A DNA stretch of 64,000 nucleotides from Postechiella marina (GTDB taxonomy: Bacteria; Bacteroidota; Bacteroidia; Flavobacteriales; Flavobacteriaceae), in assembly GCF_039538365.1 (NCBI RefSeq), contig NZ_BAABCA010000002.1:558001-622000 (forward strand), given 5' to 3'. The notes beneath the pieces are model-generated. The model did not search any database. It was not told the DNA's origin and saw only the letters and a list, made by a program, of their open reading frames with translations. A program made the position numbers and the translations under genes. Below are positions 8,741 through 18,040 of this stretch, one piece after another (the stretch's first letter is position 1; every line of letters starts with the position of its first letter).

Positions 8741-9595
8741 TTATATATTTTTTATTACATAAATTAGTGAAGAAGCTTCTTTTGTGAATAAAGATTTGAT
8801 ATTTGACACCAAACCTATCCATATTCCCTTTACAACATTCATTTTACCTGTCTTGTATTTTTCAGACAATAAGCTTACATAAAAAGCATCAAATAACATC
8901 GGTTTTATTTTTACAACTTTCATGGATTGTTTACCAACTAAATTAGAAATAGAAGTTCTACTAAAATGCCATAAGTGTCTAGGCACATCCAAAGCAGCCC
9001 AAAAATTTTTATAATATTTAGCATCGTAACTTTTATAATTAGGTACAGCAATAATTAAAGTTCCGTTAGATTTTAAGAGTTTTTTTAAAATTTTAATCTG
9101 ATTTTCTATATCTGGAATATGTTCTAAAACATGCCAAAGGGTAATAACATCGAAACTATTTTCTTTAAATTTTAAAAGTTGCTCTGTATTAAAAACAACA
9201 TTTTTTGTTTTTTTATTAGCTATAGCCCTAGCCTGCTCGTTTGGTTCTATACCAGTAACATTCCAATTATTATCTTGTGCTGTCTGCAAAAAATCACCCG
9301 TACCGCAACCAACATCTAATAAATTTTTACCATTAAACACATTAGCATTAATTAAATTAAATTTCTTTTTAAGCGAAATTTTTCGAACTAAGTGATACAC
9401 CTTTTCAAATAAATTACGTTGTGAATCGGTATGCGAAATATAATCTTCACTTTTATAATATTCGGGTAATTCTTTAGACGTAGGTTGTGGTATAGTTTCC
9501 AAAAAACCATACTCTATATTCTCGATAAGGTTAAATTCTTCTCCAGAAACAGAGAAGTCTTTTACATTTAAATAGGTAATTTTTTTGTTGGTCAC
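8741..9595 (-). CDS. Class I SAM-dependent methyltransferase
   Basis: A 284-residue methyltransferase with the SAM-binding motif LLDVGCGTGDF (92-102), the acidic end of strand 2 in VTGIEPNEQA, and the FDVITLWHVLEHI segment. The region with YKNFWAALDVPRHLWHFS is typical of a Bacteroidota group acting on unknown, possibly envelope-lipid or glycan, substrates. An N-terminal segment of about 85 residues precedes the fold. The start is GTG, as no in-frame ATG lies before the conserved region. It follows the next gene by 14 bases and is probably in one transcript with it. Confidence 0.85.
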   Translation of the reverse strand: MTNKKITYLNVKDFSVSGEEFNLIENIEYGFLETIPQPTSKELPEYYKSEDYISHTDSQRNLFEKVYHLVRKISLKKKFNLINANVFNGKNLLDVGCGTGDFLQTAQDNNWNVTGIEPNEQARAIANKKTKNVVFNTEQLLKFKENSFDVITLWHVLEHIPDIENQIKILKKLLKSNGTLIIAVPNYKSYDAKYYKNFWAALDVPRHLWHFSRTSISNLVGKQSMKVVKIKPMLFDAFYVSLLSEKYKTGKMNVVKGIWIGLVSNIKSLFTKEASSLIYVIKNI

Positions 9596-9609
9596 AGATT
9601 GTATATTTA

Positions 9610-10188
9610 CTAATTAACAGTATCTCTATTTAATTTTACTTTTTGTTTAAAGCTATAATATATTCCAAAAACTAAGCCTAGTACACCTCCCAAATAGCTA
9701 AAATTATGCATAGAGCCAACCATTAAAAAGGCATCGATATCAATTAAATTATCAGGAATAAACCAATTAATATTTCCTTTTACAACAACTAGTTTTCCAT
9801 ATATTAAGCCAATTACTCCTGTTAAAAAAGCAATTGCAATGGTAAAAAGAAAAGATTTAAAAACAACTTTAAACATATTTTTTCCGCTTTTTTGAATAAA
9901 ACCTACAACACCTAGAAAAACTCCTATACACAAACCTACCCACCATGTAGACAAAAAACCAACAATAGCAGCTCCAATTCTCGGATTATGAAGCTTTATT
10001 TCTGGTGTTTTAGTAGAACTAATATTATAACCTAAACCCCAATTATCTAAACCAAATTGAACAAATTTAAATTTAGAATAATACTCTTCTGAAATAGTAT
10101 AAGTAATTTGATCGTGTAAAATACCATAAATACCACCCAAAAAAGGAGCAATAATAAGTATTATAATCAGGACAAAAAACTTATTCAT
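9610..10188 (-). CDS. Conserved membrane protein of unknown function
   Basis: A 192-residue protein with hydrophobic segments at about 4-25, 70-98, 108-130 and 158-180, separated by polar loops. Repeated GGxxGxxxG-like patterns (GGIYGILHD, GGVLGLVFGIYY) suggest closely packed helices. I do not recognise a named family. It lies between mnmG and the methyltransferase and reads leftward with both. Confidence 0.6.
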   Translation of the reverse strand: MNKFFVLIIILIIAPFLGGIYGILHDQITYTISEEYYSKFKFVQFGLDNWGLGYNISSTKTPEIKLHNPRIGAAIVGFLSTWWVGLCIGVFLGVVGFIQKSGKNMFKVVFKSFLFTIAIAFLTGVIGLIYGKLVVVKGNINWFIPDNLIDIDAFLMVGSMHNFSYLGGVLGLVFGIYYSFKQKVKLNRDTVN

Positions 10189-10235
10189 TTATAAAAAAAC
10201 TAAAATTAAAATGATTTTTAATTAAAAAAAAGAAG

Positions 10236-10251
10236 TGTTCCACGTGGAACT
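10236..10251. other. parS: parS-like centromere site, left of mnmG
   Basis: Contains the 14-base palindrome GTTCCACGTGGAAC with a T on both flanks. The parS consensus bound by ParB is close to TGTTNCACGTGAAACA, so the core CACGTG and outer GTT/AAC are kept. It lies downstream of mnmG in a 272-base spacer (10189-10460) with no gene. A second site lies 2.1 kb away. Confidence 0.75.
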
Positions 10252-10460
10252 ATTGAAGCATATTATACCATAATACAATAAAAAACGAAATAGTTAAACA
10301 CCCCCACTTGTTCTTTTTTATTTAATATGAATGAGTTTTAGTTTTATTTGAATAAAAAAATTTATTGAATATGCTCTATGCTAAACAAGACCTAAATACG
10401 ATAAACAAAACAAGCATTAAGAGCACAAATAAATTATTTATGCAACAACATTATCTTTAA

Positions 10461-12332
10461 TTATCTTCCCATGTAAACTAATAAAACAGAAATATCGTTA
10501 GGTGATACACCACTAATTCTAGAGGCCTGAGATACTGTAGTTGGTTGTATTTTTTTAAGTTTTTCACGAGCTTCAAAACTCATAGATTTAATTTGAGAAT
10601 AGTCAAAATTTGATGGAATTTTAACATATTCTAATCTTGTTAACTTATCTGCATTGCTTTTTTCTTTAGCTATATAGCCAGAATATTTTACCTGTATTTC
10701 TGTTTGCTCTATAACCTCTCTATCCAAATTATTTTCTTGAATATAAGATTCTACACTCTTTACCTTACGCACATCATCCATCTCTATATTTGGCCTAGCA
10801 AATACTTTAAAAAGTTTACCAGATTGCTTAACCAAAGATGAACTTTTAGACTCTAAAACCGGATTAATTTCTTCAGGTTTTACACTCTGTGTTTCAAAAA
10901 AATTAACAAATTTTTCTGCAGCTTCATGTTTTTCTTCCATACGTTTTAAACGTTTTTCTGAAGCTAAACCAAGATCAAAACCTTTAGGTGTTAATCTTAA
11001 ATCTGCATTATCTTGACGTAAAAGAGTTCTATATTCGGCCCGAGATGTAAACATTCTATAAGGTTCTTCTGTACCTTTAGTAATTAAATCGTCTATTAAA
11101 ACACCTATATAAGCCTCGCTCCTACCCAATGTAAAAGGATCTTTTTCTTGAACCTGTAAACTAGCATTTATACCCGCCATTAAACCTTGAGAAGCAGCCT
11201 CTTCATATCCTGTGGTACCATTTATTTGTCCAGCAAAATAAAGACCTTCTATCAACTTAGTTTCTAACGTATGTTTTAATTGGGTAGGCGGAAAATAATC
11301 GTATTCTATAGCATAACCAGGTCTAAAGAATTTTACCCCTTCAAAACCAACAACAGAACGTAATGCTTTAAACTGAACATCTTCTGGTAAAGACGTAGAG
11401 AAACCATTTACATAAACCTCACAAGTATTCCAACCTTCTGGTTCTATAAACAACTGATGCCTATCTTTATCTGCAAATCGATTAATTTTATCTTCTATAG
11501 AAGGACAATATCTAGGTCCTAAACTCTTAATTCTACCATTAAACATTGGCGATCTATCGAAGCCTTCACGAAGCAAATCATGAACTTCCAAACTTGTATA
11601 AGTCATGTGGCAAGATCGTTGCTTAGTTAATGGTTTTGTAATATCTAAATAAGAAAATTTTTCTGGGTTAATATCACCAGGCTGTTCAGTCATTTTAGAA
11701 TAATCTAAAGATCGACCATCAACCCTAGGAGGAGTTCCTGTTTTCATTCTACCAGATTCGAAACCTAAATTAACAAGCTGTTCTGTAATACCTGTAGCTG
11801 CTCTTTCTCCTGCCCTACCACCACCAAAGTTTTTATCTCCAATATGAATTAAACCGTTTAAAAAAGTACCATTAGTTAAAACAACAGATTTTGCTTTTAT
11901 CTCTATACCTAAAGAAGTTTTTACACCTACTACTTTCTCTTTTTCTATAATTAAACCAGAAACCATTTCCTGATAAAAATCTAAATTAGGAGTTCCTTCA
12001 AGGAGCATTCTCCAATCTTCTGCAAACCGCATTCTATCACTTTGCACCCTAGGGCTCCACATAGCAGGCCCCTTAGATTTGTTTAACATTTTAAACTGAA
12101 TAGCAGACGTATCAGAAACAATACCACTGTAGCCACCTAAAGCATCTATTTCTCTAACTATTTGTCCTTTTGCAATACCGCCCATAGCTGGATTACAAGA
12201 CATCTGAGCGATGTTTTGAAGGTTCATAGTAACAAGTAGCGTCTTACTCCCCATATTAGCTGCAGCTGCAGCTGCTTCGCTTCCTGCATGCCCTGCTCCA
12301 ACAACTATAACATCATACACTTCGTTAAACAT
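10461..12332 (-). CDS. mnmG: tRNA uridine-5-carboxymethylaminomethyl modification enzyme MnmG (GidA)
   Basis: FAD-dependent partner of MnmE in making the cmnm5 group on wobble U34 of several tRNAs. The 623-residue protein has the FAD-binding VVGAGHAGSEAAAAAA motif (about 10-25), the SCNPAMGGIAKGQIVREIDALGG signature region and the C-terminal helical domain that contacts MnmE; it is full length. Two parS-like palindromes flank it, a common context because gidA sits near the origin in many bacteria. The upstream parS lies between its promoter box and its ATG. Confidence 0.97.
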   Translation of the reverse strand: MFNEVYDVIVVGAGHAGSEAAAAAANMGSKTLLVTMNLQNIAQMSCNPAMGGIAKGQIVREIDALGGYSGIVSDTSAIQFKMLNKSKGPAMWSPRVQSDRMRFAEDWRMLLEGTPNLDFYQEMVSGLIIEKEKVVGVKTSLGIEIKAKSVVLTNGTFLNGLIHIGDKNFGGGRAGERAATGITEQLVNLGFESGRMKTGTPPRVDGRSLDYSKMTEQPGDINPEKFSYLDITKPLTKQRSCHMTYTSLEVHDLLREGFDRSPMFNGRIKSLGPRYCPSIEDKINRFADKDRHQLFIEPEGWNTCEVYVNGFSTSLPEDVQFKALRSVVGFEGVKFFRPGYAIEYDYFPPTQLKHTLETKLIEGLYFAGQINGTTGYEEAASQGLMAGINASLQVQEKDPFTLGRSEAYIGVLIDDLITKGTEEPYRMFTSRAEYRTLLRQDNADLRLTPKGFDLGLASEKRLKRMEEKHEAAEKFVNFFETQSVKPEEINPVLESKSSSLVKQSGKLFKVFARPNIEMDDVRKVKSVESYIQENNLDREVIEQTEIQVKYSGYIAKEKSNADKLTRLEYVKIPSNFDYSQIKSMSFEAREKLKKIQPTTVSQASRISGVSPNDISVLLVYMGR

Positions 12333-12353
12333 AATTCTTAATTTTAATTAACA

Positions 12354-12369
12354 TGTTCCACGTGGAACA
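12354..12369. other. parS: parS-like centromere site in the mnmG leader
   Basis: A perfect 16-base palindrome, TGTTCCACGTGGAACA. It lies 21 bases upstream of the mnmG ATG and downstream of the predicted -7 box at 12387-12394, so it would be in the 5' untranslated region. Confidence 0.8.
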
Positions 12370-12386
12370 CCATTTTTAAAAGTTTG

Positions 12387-12394
12387 CAAATATA
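12387..12394 (-). promoter_or_regulatory. Promoter -7 box of mnmG
   Basis: Minus-strand TATATTTG, a perfect match, 55 bases before the mnmG ATG and just after the ybeY stop. Places the parS palindrome inside the transcript. Confidence 0.5.
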
Positions 12395-12404
12395 CAACTT
12401 TAGC

Positions 12405-12818
12405 CTAACTATTTATTAAACCTAAATAATGGTTTTCTTTGGCTCTCATTGTTTTAGCGTCTTCTTGGCTCTTGTCTTTGTATCCGCAATAATGCAAAAT
12501 ACCGTGAACCATAACCCTATATAATTCGTTTATAAAATCGACTTTAAAATATTTAGCGTTATCTCTAACTCTATCAATAGATATAAATATATCTCCAGAT
12601 ATTAATTTACCCATTGTATAATCAAAGCTTATAACATCTGTTAATGTATCATGATCTAAAAACTCTACATTTAACTTGTGCAAATATTCATCATTACAAA
12701 ACACATAATTTATTTCACCTTCTTTAAAACCTTCTTCAGTCAAGACTTTAGTAATCCAAGTTGAAATAGTCTCTTCGTTAGCTATTGTAAAATCGGTTTC
12801 GTAATTAAAATCAATCAT
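12405..12818 (-). CDS. ybeY: Endoribonuclease YbeY (16S rRNA maturation)
   Basis: Metal-dependent ribonuclease involved in rRNA processing and ribosome quality control. The 137-residue protein has the zinc motif VHGILHYCGYKDK with H105 and H109. In the canonical HGxLHLxGYDH motif the third ligand is His at the place equivalent to 115; here it is Asp115. As far as I recall, Bacteroidota YbeY proteins usually lack this His, so it is likely a lineage feature and not a sign of decay. Its start overlaps the end of the DUF4175 gene by 8 bases, indicating translational coupling. Confidence 0.9.
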   Translation of the reverse strand: MIDFNYETDFTIANEETISTWITKVLTEEGFKEGEINYVFCNDEYLHKLNVEFLDHDTLTDVISFDYTMGKLISGDIFISIDRVRDNAKYFKVDFINELYRVMVHGILHYCGYKDKSQEDAKTMRAKENHYLGLINS

Positions 12819-15800
12819 CAGTATTTTTAAAATAAGTTTGGACTTTCTTTTTATAAATCGGGCGCAAAGGTAATGCTTGTCTGTTTAATATTTCAGTTGT
12901 TTTAAAATATTGTTTAGCCTTAGGTATTTGATTTTTTGCGTTATTATCAAATTGATTATTATTAGTTTCAGACTCTCGCTTCTTATCCTTGCCTTGCTGG
13001 AAAGTTGCATTCTCTAACTTAATTAATTGATGTTTTAAATTCATCATTTTTTGAAGCGTTTGCTCTGTAAAACCTTTATTTAATAAGTCTAATTCTATCT
13101 CTTCCATTTGACGAACCAATTTACCTCCTTTGTTACCAAAACCTTCTTTTTCTAGACGCTTTTGTAAAGCTTCCCGAAGCTCTTGTTGCTTTTGATATAT
13201 TTTATAGAGCTCCTCAGAATTTTGTTCACCTAAACCTTCCCCTTGTTTACTTCCATTTTCTCCTTCTGTATTTTGCTCTCCATTATCTCCTTTCTTACTA
13301 CTCTTTCCTTTATTTTTATCTTTACCCGCATCACCATCTTTTTCGCTCTCTCCTTTCTCCTTGCCACCTTCCTTATTAGGTTTACCTTTCTCACCCTTTT
13401 TCATGCCTTTCTCCATCATTTTATTAAGCTCTTCTTGGCTCATAATAATATCTGGTAATTGTTCTTCACCTTGTCCTTTGCCTTTTGACATAGACATGCT
13501 TTCTTGCATATTATCTAAAACATCACTTAAAAAACTAGAAAGATTGTTAGCTGCGGTTGTAGCAAATTGTTGTTTAGAAATTCCATAATACAATTGATTA
13601 TCCGCTAACACTTTCATTGCTTCATCCATATTAAAATACACCTCGGTGATTTCTTTATTAACAGTTTCAGATAATTTAGGTTGTCTAAGAGACAAGGCAA
13701 AAAGACTATCGTCTATATGCTCAAAATGCTCCTTTAAATTATATTGCTTTTTTAAATAGGAAGCATATTTGTTATGATTAACATCTATAGCATTAAACTG
13801 ATCCATAAGTGCTTCTTGATCGAAAGAAAACAAAACTAAATTATCTAAAACTTGACGTAGCATATCCATATCTTCCTGCATTTGTTCTCCACCACTTGCA
13901 GACATCGAGGCACTCATTTTTTTGCTCATTTCTTTCATTTTCTTAGCAGCCTTTTTTTGATTCTTTTCTGCTTTAGAATGATTTTCTTTCTTCTTTTCTT
14001 CAGTTTGAGAAACTTCTTTATTTAAATTTTCTGAAGCTTTATTTTGTTCTAGATCTATTTCTTTTTCATCAATTTTATCTCTAGGAATTTCTAATGGTTT
14101 TTTTAAAGCCTTATTATCTTTCTCTAAGTCTTCAATAGATTTTTTAAAATCATCAAAAGATTTATTTAAACTATCTTGTTTTTCTTTAGTATTATTTTCT
14201 TCAGATTGGTTTGATAACTTTTCTTGATCTTCTGCTAACTTCTCTAAATCATCTTTAAGTTTTTCAAGTTTTTTCTCTACATAAAAACGTTTAGTTAATT
14301 CTAAAAGTTGCTGTAAACTTCTTTTCTTATTTTTGTTTTGTTTGCCAAGTTCTTCTAATTTTTTCCCTAACTCCTCTTTATTAATTTTATCAGTAATTTT
14401 TTCTAACTGTTCTAAGAGTTTTTCATCTTTTTTTAACTGCTCTTCGTTTTCTTGTAAACGCTTTTGTAAATCTTTTTTAAATTGATCGTCTTTAGGGTTA
14501 TCTTTTTCAAATTGTTTTAAATTTTCTTTTAGCTTTTTATTAAAATTCTTCATCATTTCGTCTTGTTCTTTCTGACGTTTAAAAAATGACTTCATTTTTT
14601 TTTGATCGTTAAAATCTAAATTCTTTTTTTCCTTTTGATTTTTAGACAACTGTACCAGTTGCTTTTCTTGTTCGTTAAATTTTTTAAGCGATTTATTTAA
14701 ATCTTTTATCGTTTCGTTTTGCTCTTTAAGCTGTTTTTCTTTTTCTTCTGTAGCAGTTCTTTTTTTATAGGTAAAAACAGAACTTTTAACCTGTTTAAAC
14801 TTATTAACTACATCATTATCAAATACTTGAAAATACAAATTATAAGAAACCCCTGCTTTTATATTTAAATTATTTGGAAACGCAGTTATAAACTCAGAAA
14901 CATTAGAATTTGTTAATTTAATAGCTTCAATTTGCTTTTCATTTTCTTTGTTTGTTGGGTAATAAACCAATTCTAATTTAGACAAACCATAATCGTCGCT
15001 CACCTGCCCATGGAAATAAAGCGACTGTAAATCTAAACTATCAACCTTCATTGTAACATTCAATTCTGGAAATTCATCTTTAACAACATCAATACTAAAA
15101 GCTAAATTTTCGTAATTTTTAAGTCTTGAATTACTTGTGCTTACTTCATAATCTAAATTAGAAAACAAACTTTTTTTAGCTTCGAAAACATCCTTTTTAC
15201 TAGATATAAATGCCAAGGTATCTTTAGCAAACAAATATACTTGGCTAGTAGATTTAGTTTTTAATTTCCATGTAACTTTTGTTCCTTCTGGAACCAAAGC
15301 ATTACCAGAACCTTTTAAAACTTCGTCTTTACGCTTAGTATGCTTTGGGTAATTTAAAAACATATCGAAACTTAAAAGCGAAGGCACTTCTATAACATTT
15401 AATTTATATGGTTTAGAAATTACAGCATTTGCAAAAAGTTTAAATTCTATATTGCTTTTTGGCTGAGAAAAAACATACTCGAACGCTCCTAATCCTTTTT
15501 GTTGTAAAAAATAAGTTTCTCCATTATATTCAATTTGTGCACTTTCTGGTGTTACTTTTCCTGCGGTTTTAACAACTAGTTTAAAATCTTTATTTTCTAT
15601 AGCGTTTAAACTATCGTTAACCACAAAAAATTGAAATGGTGCTGGTGGCTCGTAAGCAGTTTTATAATTTGTAACTCGTTTATAAGAATCGCTAAACCAA
15701 TTTGCATTTCCAGTTATGGCTATTATTACAAGAATTAAAACAGGAATAGCAGCATATTTTAAATAACTAATATTTTCTTTAAAGTTGATAGCTAATTTAA

Positions 15801-16218
15801 ATGGTACAGGGTTTAACTCTAAACTTTTCTGTTCTATGCTTGCTAATAGTAATTCTGACTCACTTTCGCTTTGTTTTAATTGAAGTACATTTAACAACTT
15901 ATCGCTAACCTCGGGAAAATGTTTACCAATAATTATTGAAGCCTCTTCGTAATTAATGCCTTTTTGAAGCTTAAATAATTTGGCTAATGGTAAAAATATA
16001 AATTTAACTAACAGCACAATTTCTACCAAAACAAAAAGCCAAAACAAAATAGTTCTAGCTGTAGTATTTAACCATAAAACAGACTCTATAAAAAGTGTTA
16101 GTAAAAAATATAATAAACCAATAGCAAAAAAAAGAATAGCGCCTTTAATTAACTCGTTTGTGTAAAACCTAGAAATAAAAGCCTCTAATTTGCTTTGTAT
16201 ATGTTTAAAATTACTCAT
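12811..16218 (-). CDS. DUF4175 family large membrane protein
   Basis: About 1135 residues from the ATG at 16218, which begins MSNFKHIQSK; an in-frame ATG 27 bases further upstream is possible but less likely. Membrane segments lie at about 26-50, 55-80 and 160-178, then a beta-rich domain at 190-480, then very long Lys/Glu/Gln-rich coiled coils (490-780), a helical domain, a Gly/Lys/Glu-rich low-complexity stretch (about 955-1010) and a helical end. This layout matches DUF4175, a family of unknown function in Bacteroidota. The gene overlaps ybeY by 8 bases. Confidence 0.82.
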   Translation of the reverse strand: MSNFKHIQSKLEAFISRFYTNELIKGAILFFAIGLLYFLLTLFIESVLWLNTTARTILFWLFVLVEIVLLVKFIFLPLAKLFKLQKGINYEEASIIIGKHFPEVSDKLLNVLQLKQSESESELLLASIEQKSLELNPVPFKLAINFKENISYLKYAAIPVLILVIIAITGNANWFSDSYKRVTNYKTAYEPPAPFQFFVVNDSLNAIENKDFKLVVKTAGKVTPESAQIEYNGETYFLQQKGLGAFEYVFSQPKSNIEFKLFANAVISKPYKLNVIEVPSLLSFDMFLNYPKHTKRKDEVLKGSGNALVPEGTKVTWKLKTKSTSQVYLFAKDTLAFISSKKDVFEAKKSLFSNLDYEVSTSNSRLKNYENLAFSIDVVKDEFPELNVTMKVDSLDLQSLYFHGQVSDDYGLSKLELVYYPTNKENEKQIEAIKLTNSNVSEFITAFPNNLNIKAGVSYNLYFQVFDNDVVNKFKQVKSSVFTYKKRTATEEKEKQLKEQNETIKDLNKSLKKFNEQEKQLVQLSKNQKEKKNLDFNDQKKMKSFFKRQKEQDEMMKNFNKKLKENLKQFEKDNPKDDQFKKDLQKRLQENEEQLKKDEKLLEQLEKITDKINKEELGKKLEELGKQNKNKKRSLQQLLELTKRFYVEKKLEKLKDDLEKLAEDQEKLSNQSEENNTKEKQDSLNKSFDDFKKSIEDLEKDNKALKKPLEIPRDKIDEKEIDLEQNKASENLNKEVSQTEEKKKENHSKAEKNQKKAAKKMKEMSKKMSASMSASGGEQMQEDMDMLRQVLDNLVLFSFDQEALMDQFNAIDVNHNKYASYLKKQYNLKEHFEHIDDSLFALSLRQPKLSETVNKEITEVYFNMDEAMKVLADNQLYYGISKQQFATTAANNLSSFLSDVLDNMQESMSMSKGKGQGEEQLPDIIMSQEELNKMMEKGMKKGEKGKPNKEGGKEKGESEKDGDAGKDKNKGKSSKKGDNGEQNTEGENGSKQGEGLGEQNSEELYKIYQKQQELREALQKRLEKEGFGNKGGKLVRQMEEIELDLLNKGFTEQTLQKMMNLKHQLIKLENATFQQGKDKKRESETNNNQFDNNAKNQIPKAKQYFKTTEILNRQALPLRPIYKKKVQTYFKNTDD

Positions 16219-16330
16219 ATAACTTTTAATATTACAGTATCTCATTTTGCATAAGCAAAAAGACAGTATACAAATTACTTACTAAACTACAATTTTAATT
16301 ACAACACTGTTTATAATTATGTGTTAATTG

Positions 16331-16338
16331 TATATTTG
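16331..16338 (+). promoter_or_regulatory. Promoter -7 box of gltX
   Basis: TATATTTG, a perfect -7 match, 80 bases before the ATG; predicted leader of about 75 bases. No clear -33 TTG. Confidence 0.5.
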
Positions 16339-16418
16339 CCTCAAATTTTTAAAACAACATTTAACCCGAAATTTTAAAGATTTATATTAAATTTAAAATA
16401 CATAATTATAATTATAAC

Positions 16419-17927
16419 ATGACCAAAAATGTTCGTGTGCGTTTTGCACCAAGTCCAACAGGACCTTTACATATAGGTGGCGTTCGTACTGCGCTATTTA
16501 ACTATTTATTTGCTAAAAAACACAACGGAACTTTTATTCTTAGAATAGAAGATACAGACCAAAATAGATATGTAGAAGGTGCAGAAAACTATATAGTTAA
16601 TGCCTTAAATTGGTGTGGTATACCTTTTGACGAAGGTGTAAATAAAAACGAAAAGTTTGGTCCTTACAGACAAAGTGAACGTAAACATATATACAAAGAA
16701 TATGCCGATAAATTAATTGCTTCTGGCAATGCATATTATGCTTTTGATACTGCCGAAAATTTAGATTTTCATAGAAAAGATCACGAAGCTAAAGGCAAAA
16801 CATTTATTTATAACTGGCATAACAGATTAAAATTAAACAACTCTTTATCGCTTAGTGCAGAAGAGGTTAAAGCTAAACTAGATGCAGGAGACGATTATGT
16901 AATTCGTTTTAAATCTCCGCAAAACGAAACTTTGCATTTAACAGATATTATTCGTGGTAATATTAAAATAGATACTAATATTTTAGACGATAAAGTGTTA
17001 TTTAAGAGTGATGGTATGCCTACCTACCATTTAGCCAATATTGTTGATGATCATTTAATGGAAATAAGCCATGTAATTCGTGGTGAAGAATGGTTACCGT
17101 CTTTAGCTCTACATTTTCAACTATACAAAGCACTTGGTTGGGATGTACCAGAATTTGCACATTTACCATTAATTTTAAAGCCTACCGGAAAAGGAAAATT
17201 AAGTAAACGTGATGGCGATAAATTAGGTTTCCCGGTTTTTCCTTTACAATGGACAGATCCTAAAACAAACGACATTTCTAGAGGTTATAAAGAAGACGGA
17301 TACTTTGCCGAAGCTACCATTAATTTTTTAGCCTTCTTAGGATGGAATCCAGGTACTGAACAAGAAATTTTTAACATTCAAGAGCTTATTGAAGCTTTTG
17401 ATTTAGATCGTGTAAATAAAGCTGGTGCACGTTTTGATCCTGATAAAATAAAATGGTTTAACCACCATTATATGCAACAACAAAGTAACAAAACTTTAGC
17501 TGATGCCTTTAAAAACCTAAAACCAGAATTAGCAGAAATTGATGTTAATTACATTGCAATGGCTATTAACCTAATTAAAGAACGTGCTACCTTTGTAACA
17601 GATTTTTGGGATCTCACACATTTCTTTTTTAACGCCCCTACTTCGTACGACGAAAAGGCATCTAAAAAAGCAATAAAAGAAGGTACCGCCGAATTAATGA
17701 CAGAGTTAATTGCAATAATTAATGCAAATACAGATTTTACTGTAGAGGCTCTTCAAACCGAAATTAAAGGTTGGATAACAAATAACGAAATTGGTTTTGG
17801 AAAAATTATGATGCCTCTTCGTTTAGCTTTAGTTGGCGCATTACAAGGTCCAGATGTTTTCGATATTATGTACATGATTGGTAAAAACGAAACGGTTAAA
17901 CGTATTGAGAATTTAATTAAATCTTAA
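16419..17927 (+). CDS. gltX: Glutamate--tRNA ligase
   Basis: Charges tRNA-Glu. The 502-residue protein has the class I HIGH motif in PSPTGPLHIGGVRTALFN (about 11-28) and the KMSKS equivalent KLSKRDGDKLGFPV (about 258), with the usual C-terminal anticodon-binding helices. A separate glutaminyl-tRNA synthetase gene exists at 28.5 kb, so the discriminating form is expected. It is followed by a strong terminator and probably stands alone. Confidence 0.97.
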   Translation: MTKNVRVRFAPSPTGPLHIGGVRTALFNYLFAKKHNGTFILRIEDTDQNRYVEGAENYIVNALNWCGIPFDEGVNKNEKFGPYRQSERKHIYKEYADKLIASGNAYYAFDTAENLDFHRKDHEAKGKTFIYNWHNRLKLNNSLSLSAEEVKAKLDAGDDYVIRFKSPQNETLHLTDIIRGNIKIDTNILDDKVLFKSDGMPTYHLANIVDDHLMEISHVIRGEEWLPSLALHFQLYKALGWDVPEFAHLPLILKPTGKGKLSKRDGDKLGFPVFPLQWTDPKTNDISRGYKEDGYFAEATINFLAFLGWNPGTEQEIFNIQELIEAFDLDRVNKAGARFDPDKIKWFNHHYMQQQSNKTLADAFKNLKPELAEIDVNYIAMAINLIKERATFVTDFWDLTHFFFNAPTSYDEKASKKAIKEGTAELMTELIAIINANTDFTVEALQTEIKGWITNNEIGFGKIMMPLRLALVGALQGPDVFDIMYMIGKNETVKRIENLIKS

Positions 17928-17949
17928 GTAGCTTACCAAAAATAATACG

Positions 17950-17995
17950 AAAGCTTTTAAAGAGTGTAATTACTTTTTAAAAGCTTTTTTTATAA
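17950..17995 (+). terminator. Terminator after gltX
   Basis: Perfect 12-base arms (17950-17961 and 17976-17987, AAAGCTTTTAAA and its complement) followed by a T run. Confidence 0.85.
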
Positions 17996-18021
17996 ATAAA
18001 AACTAGAGCGATATAGACAAA

Positions 18022-18029
18022 TAAGTTTG
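18022..18029 (+). promoter_or_regulatory. Promoter -7 box of the AraC-type regulator
   Basis: TAAGTTTG matches TAnnTTTG and ends 11 bases before the ATG at 18041, giving a leader of only about 5 bases. Confidence 0.4.
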
Positions 18030-18040
18030 TAAATTTACAT

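Noticed and set aside
12811..16218. Low-complexity Lys/Glu region as a possible repeat array or CRISPR-like structure
   Set aside because: The repetition is in amino-acid composition only; no regular DNA unit or spacer pattern was found.
16219..16245. Nine-codon N-terminal extension of the DUF4175 protein
   Set aside because: The downstream ATG gives a better start (MSNFKHIQSK) and the extension has no conserved feature.
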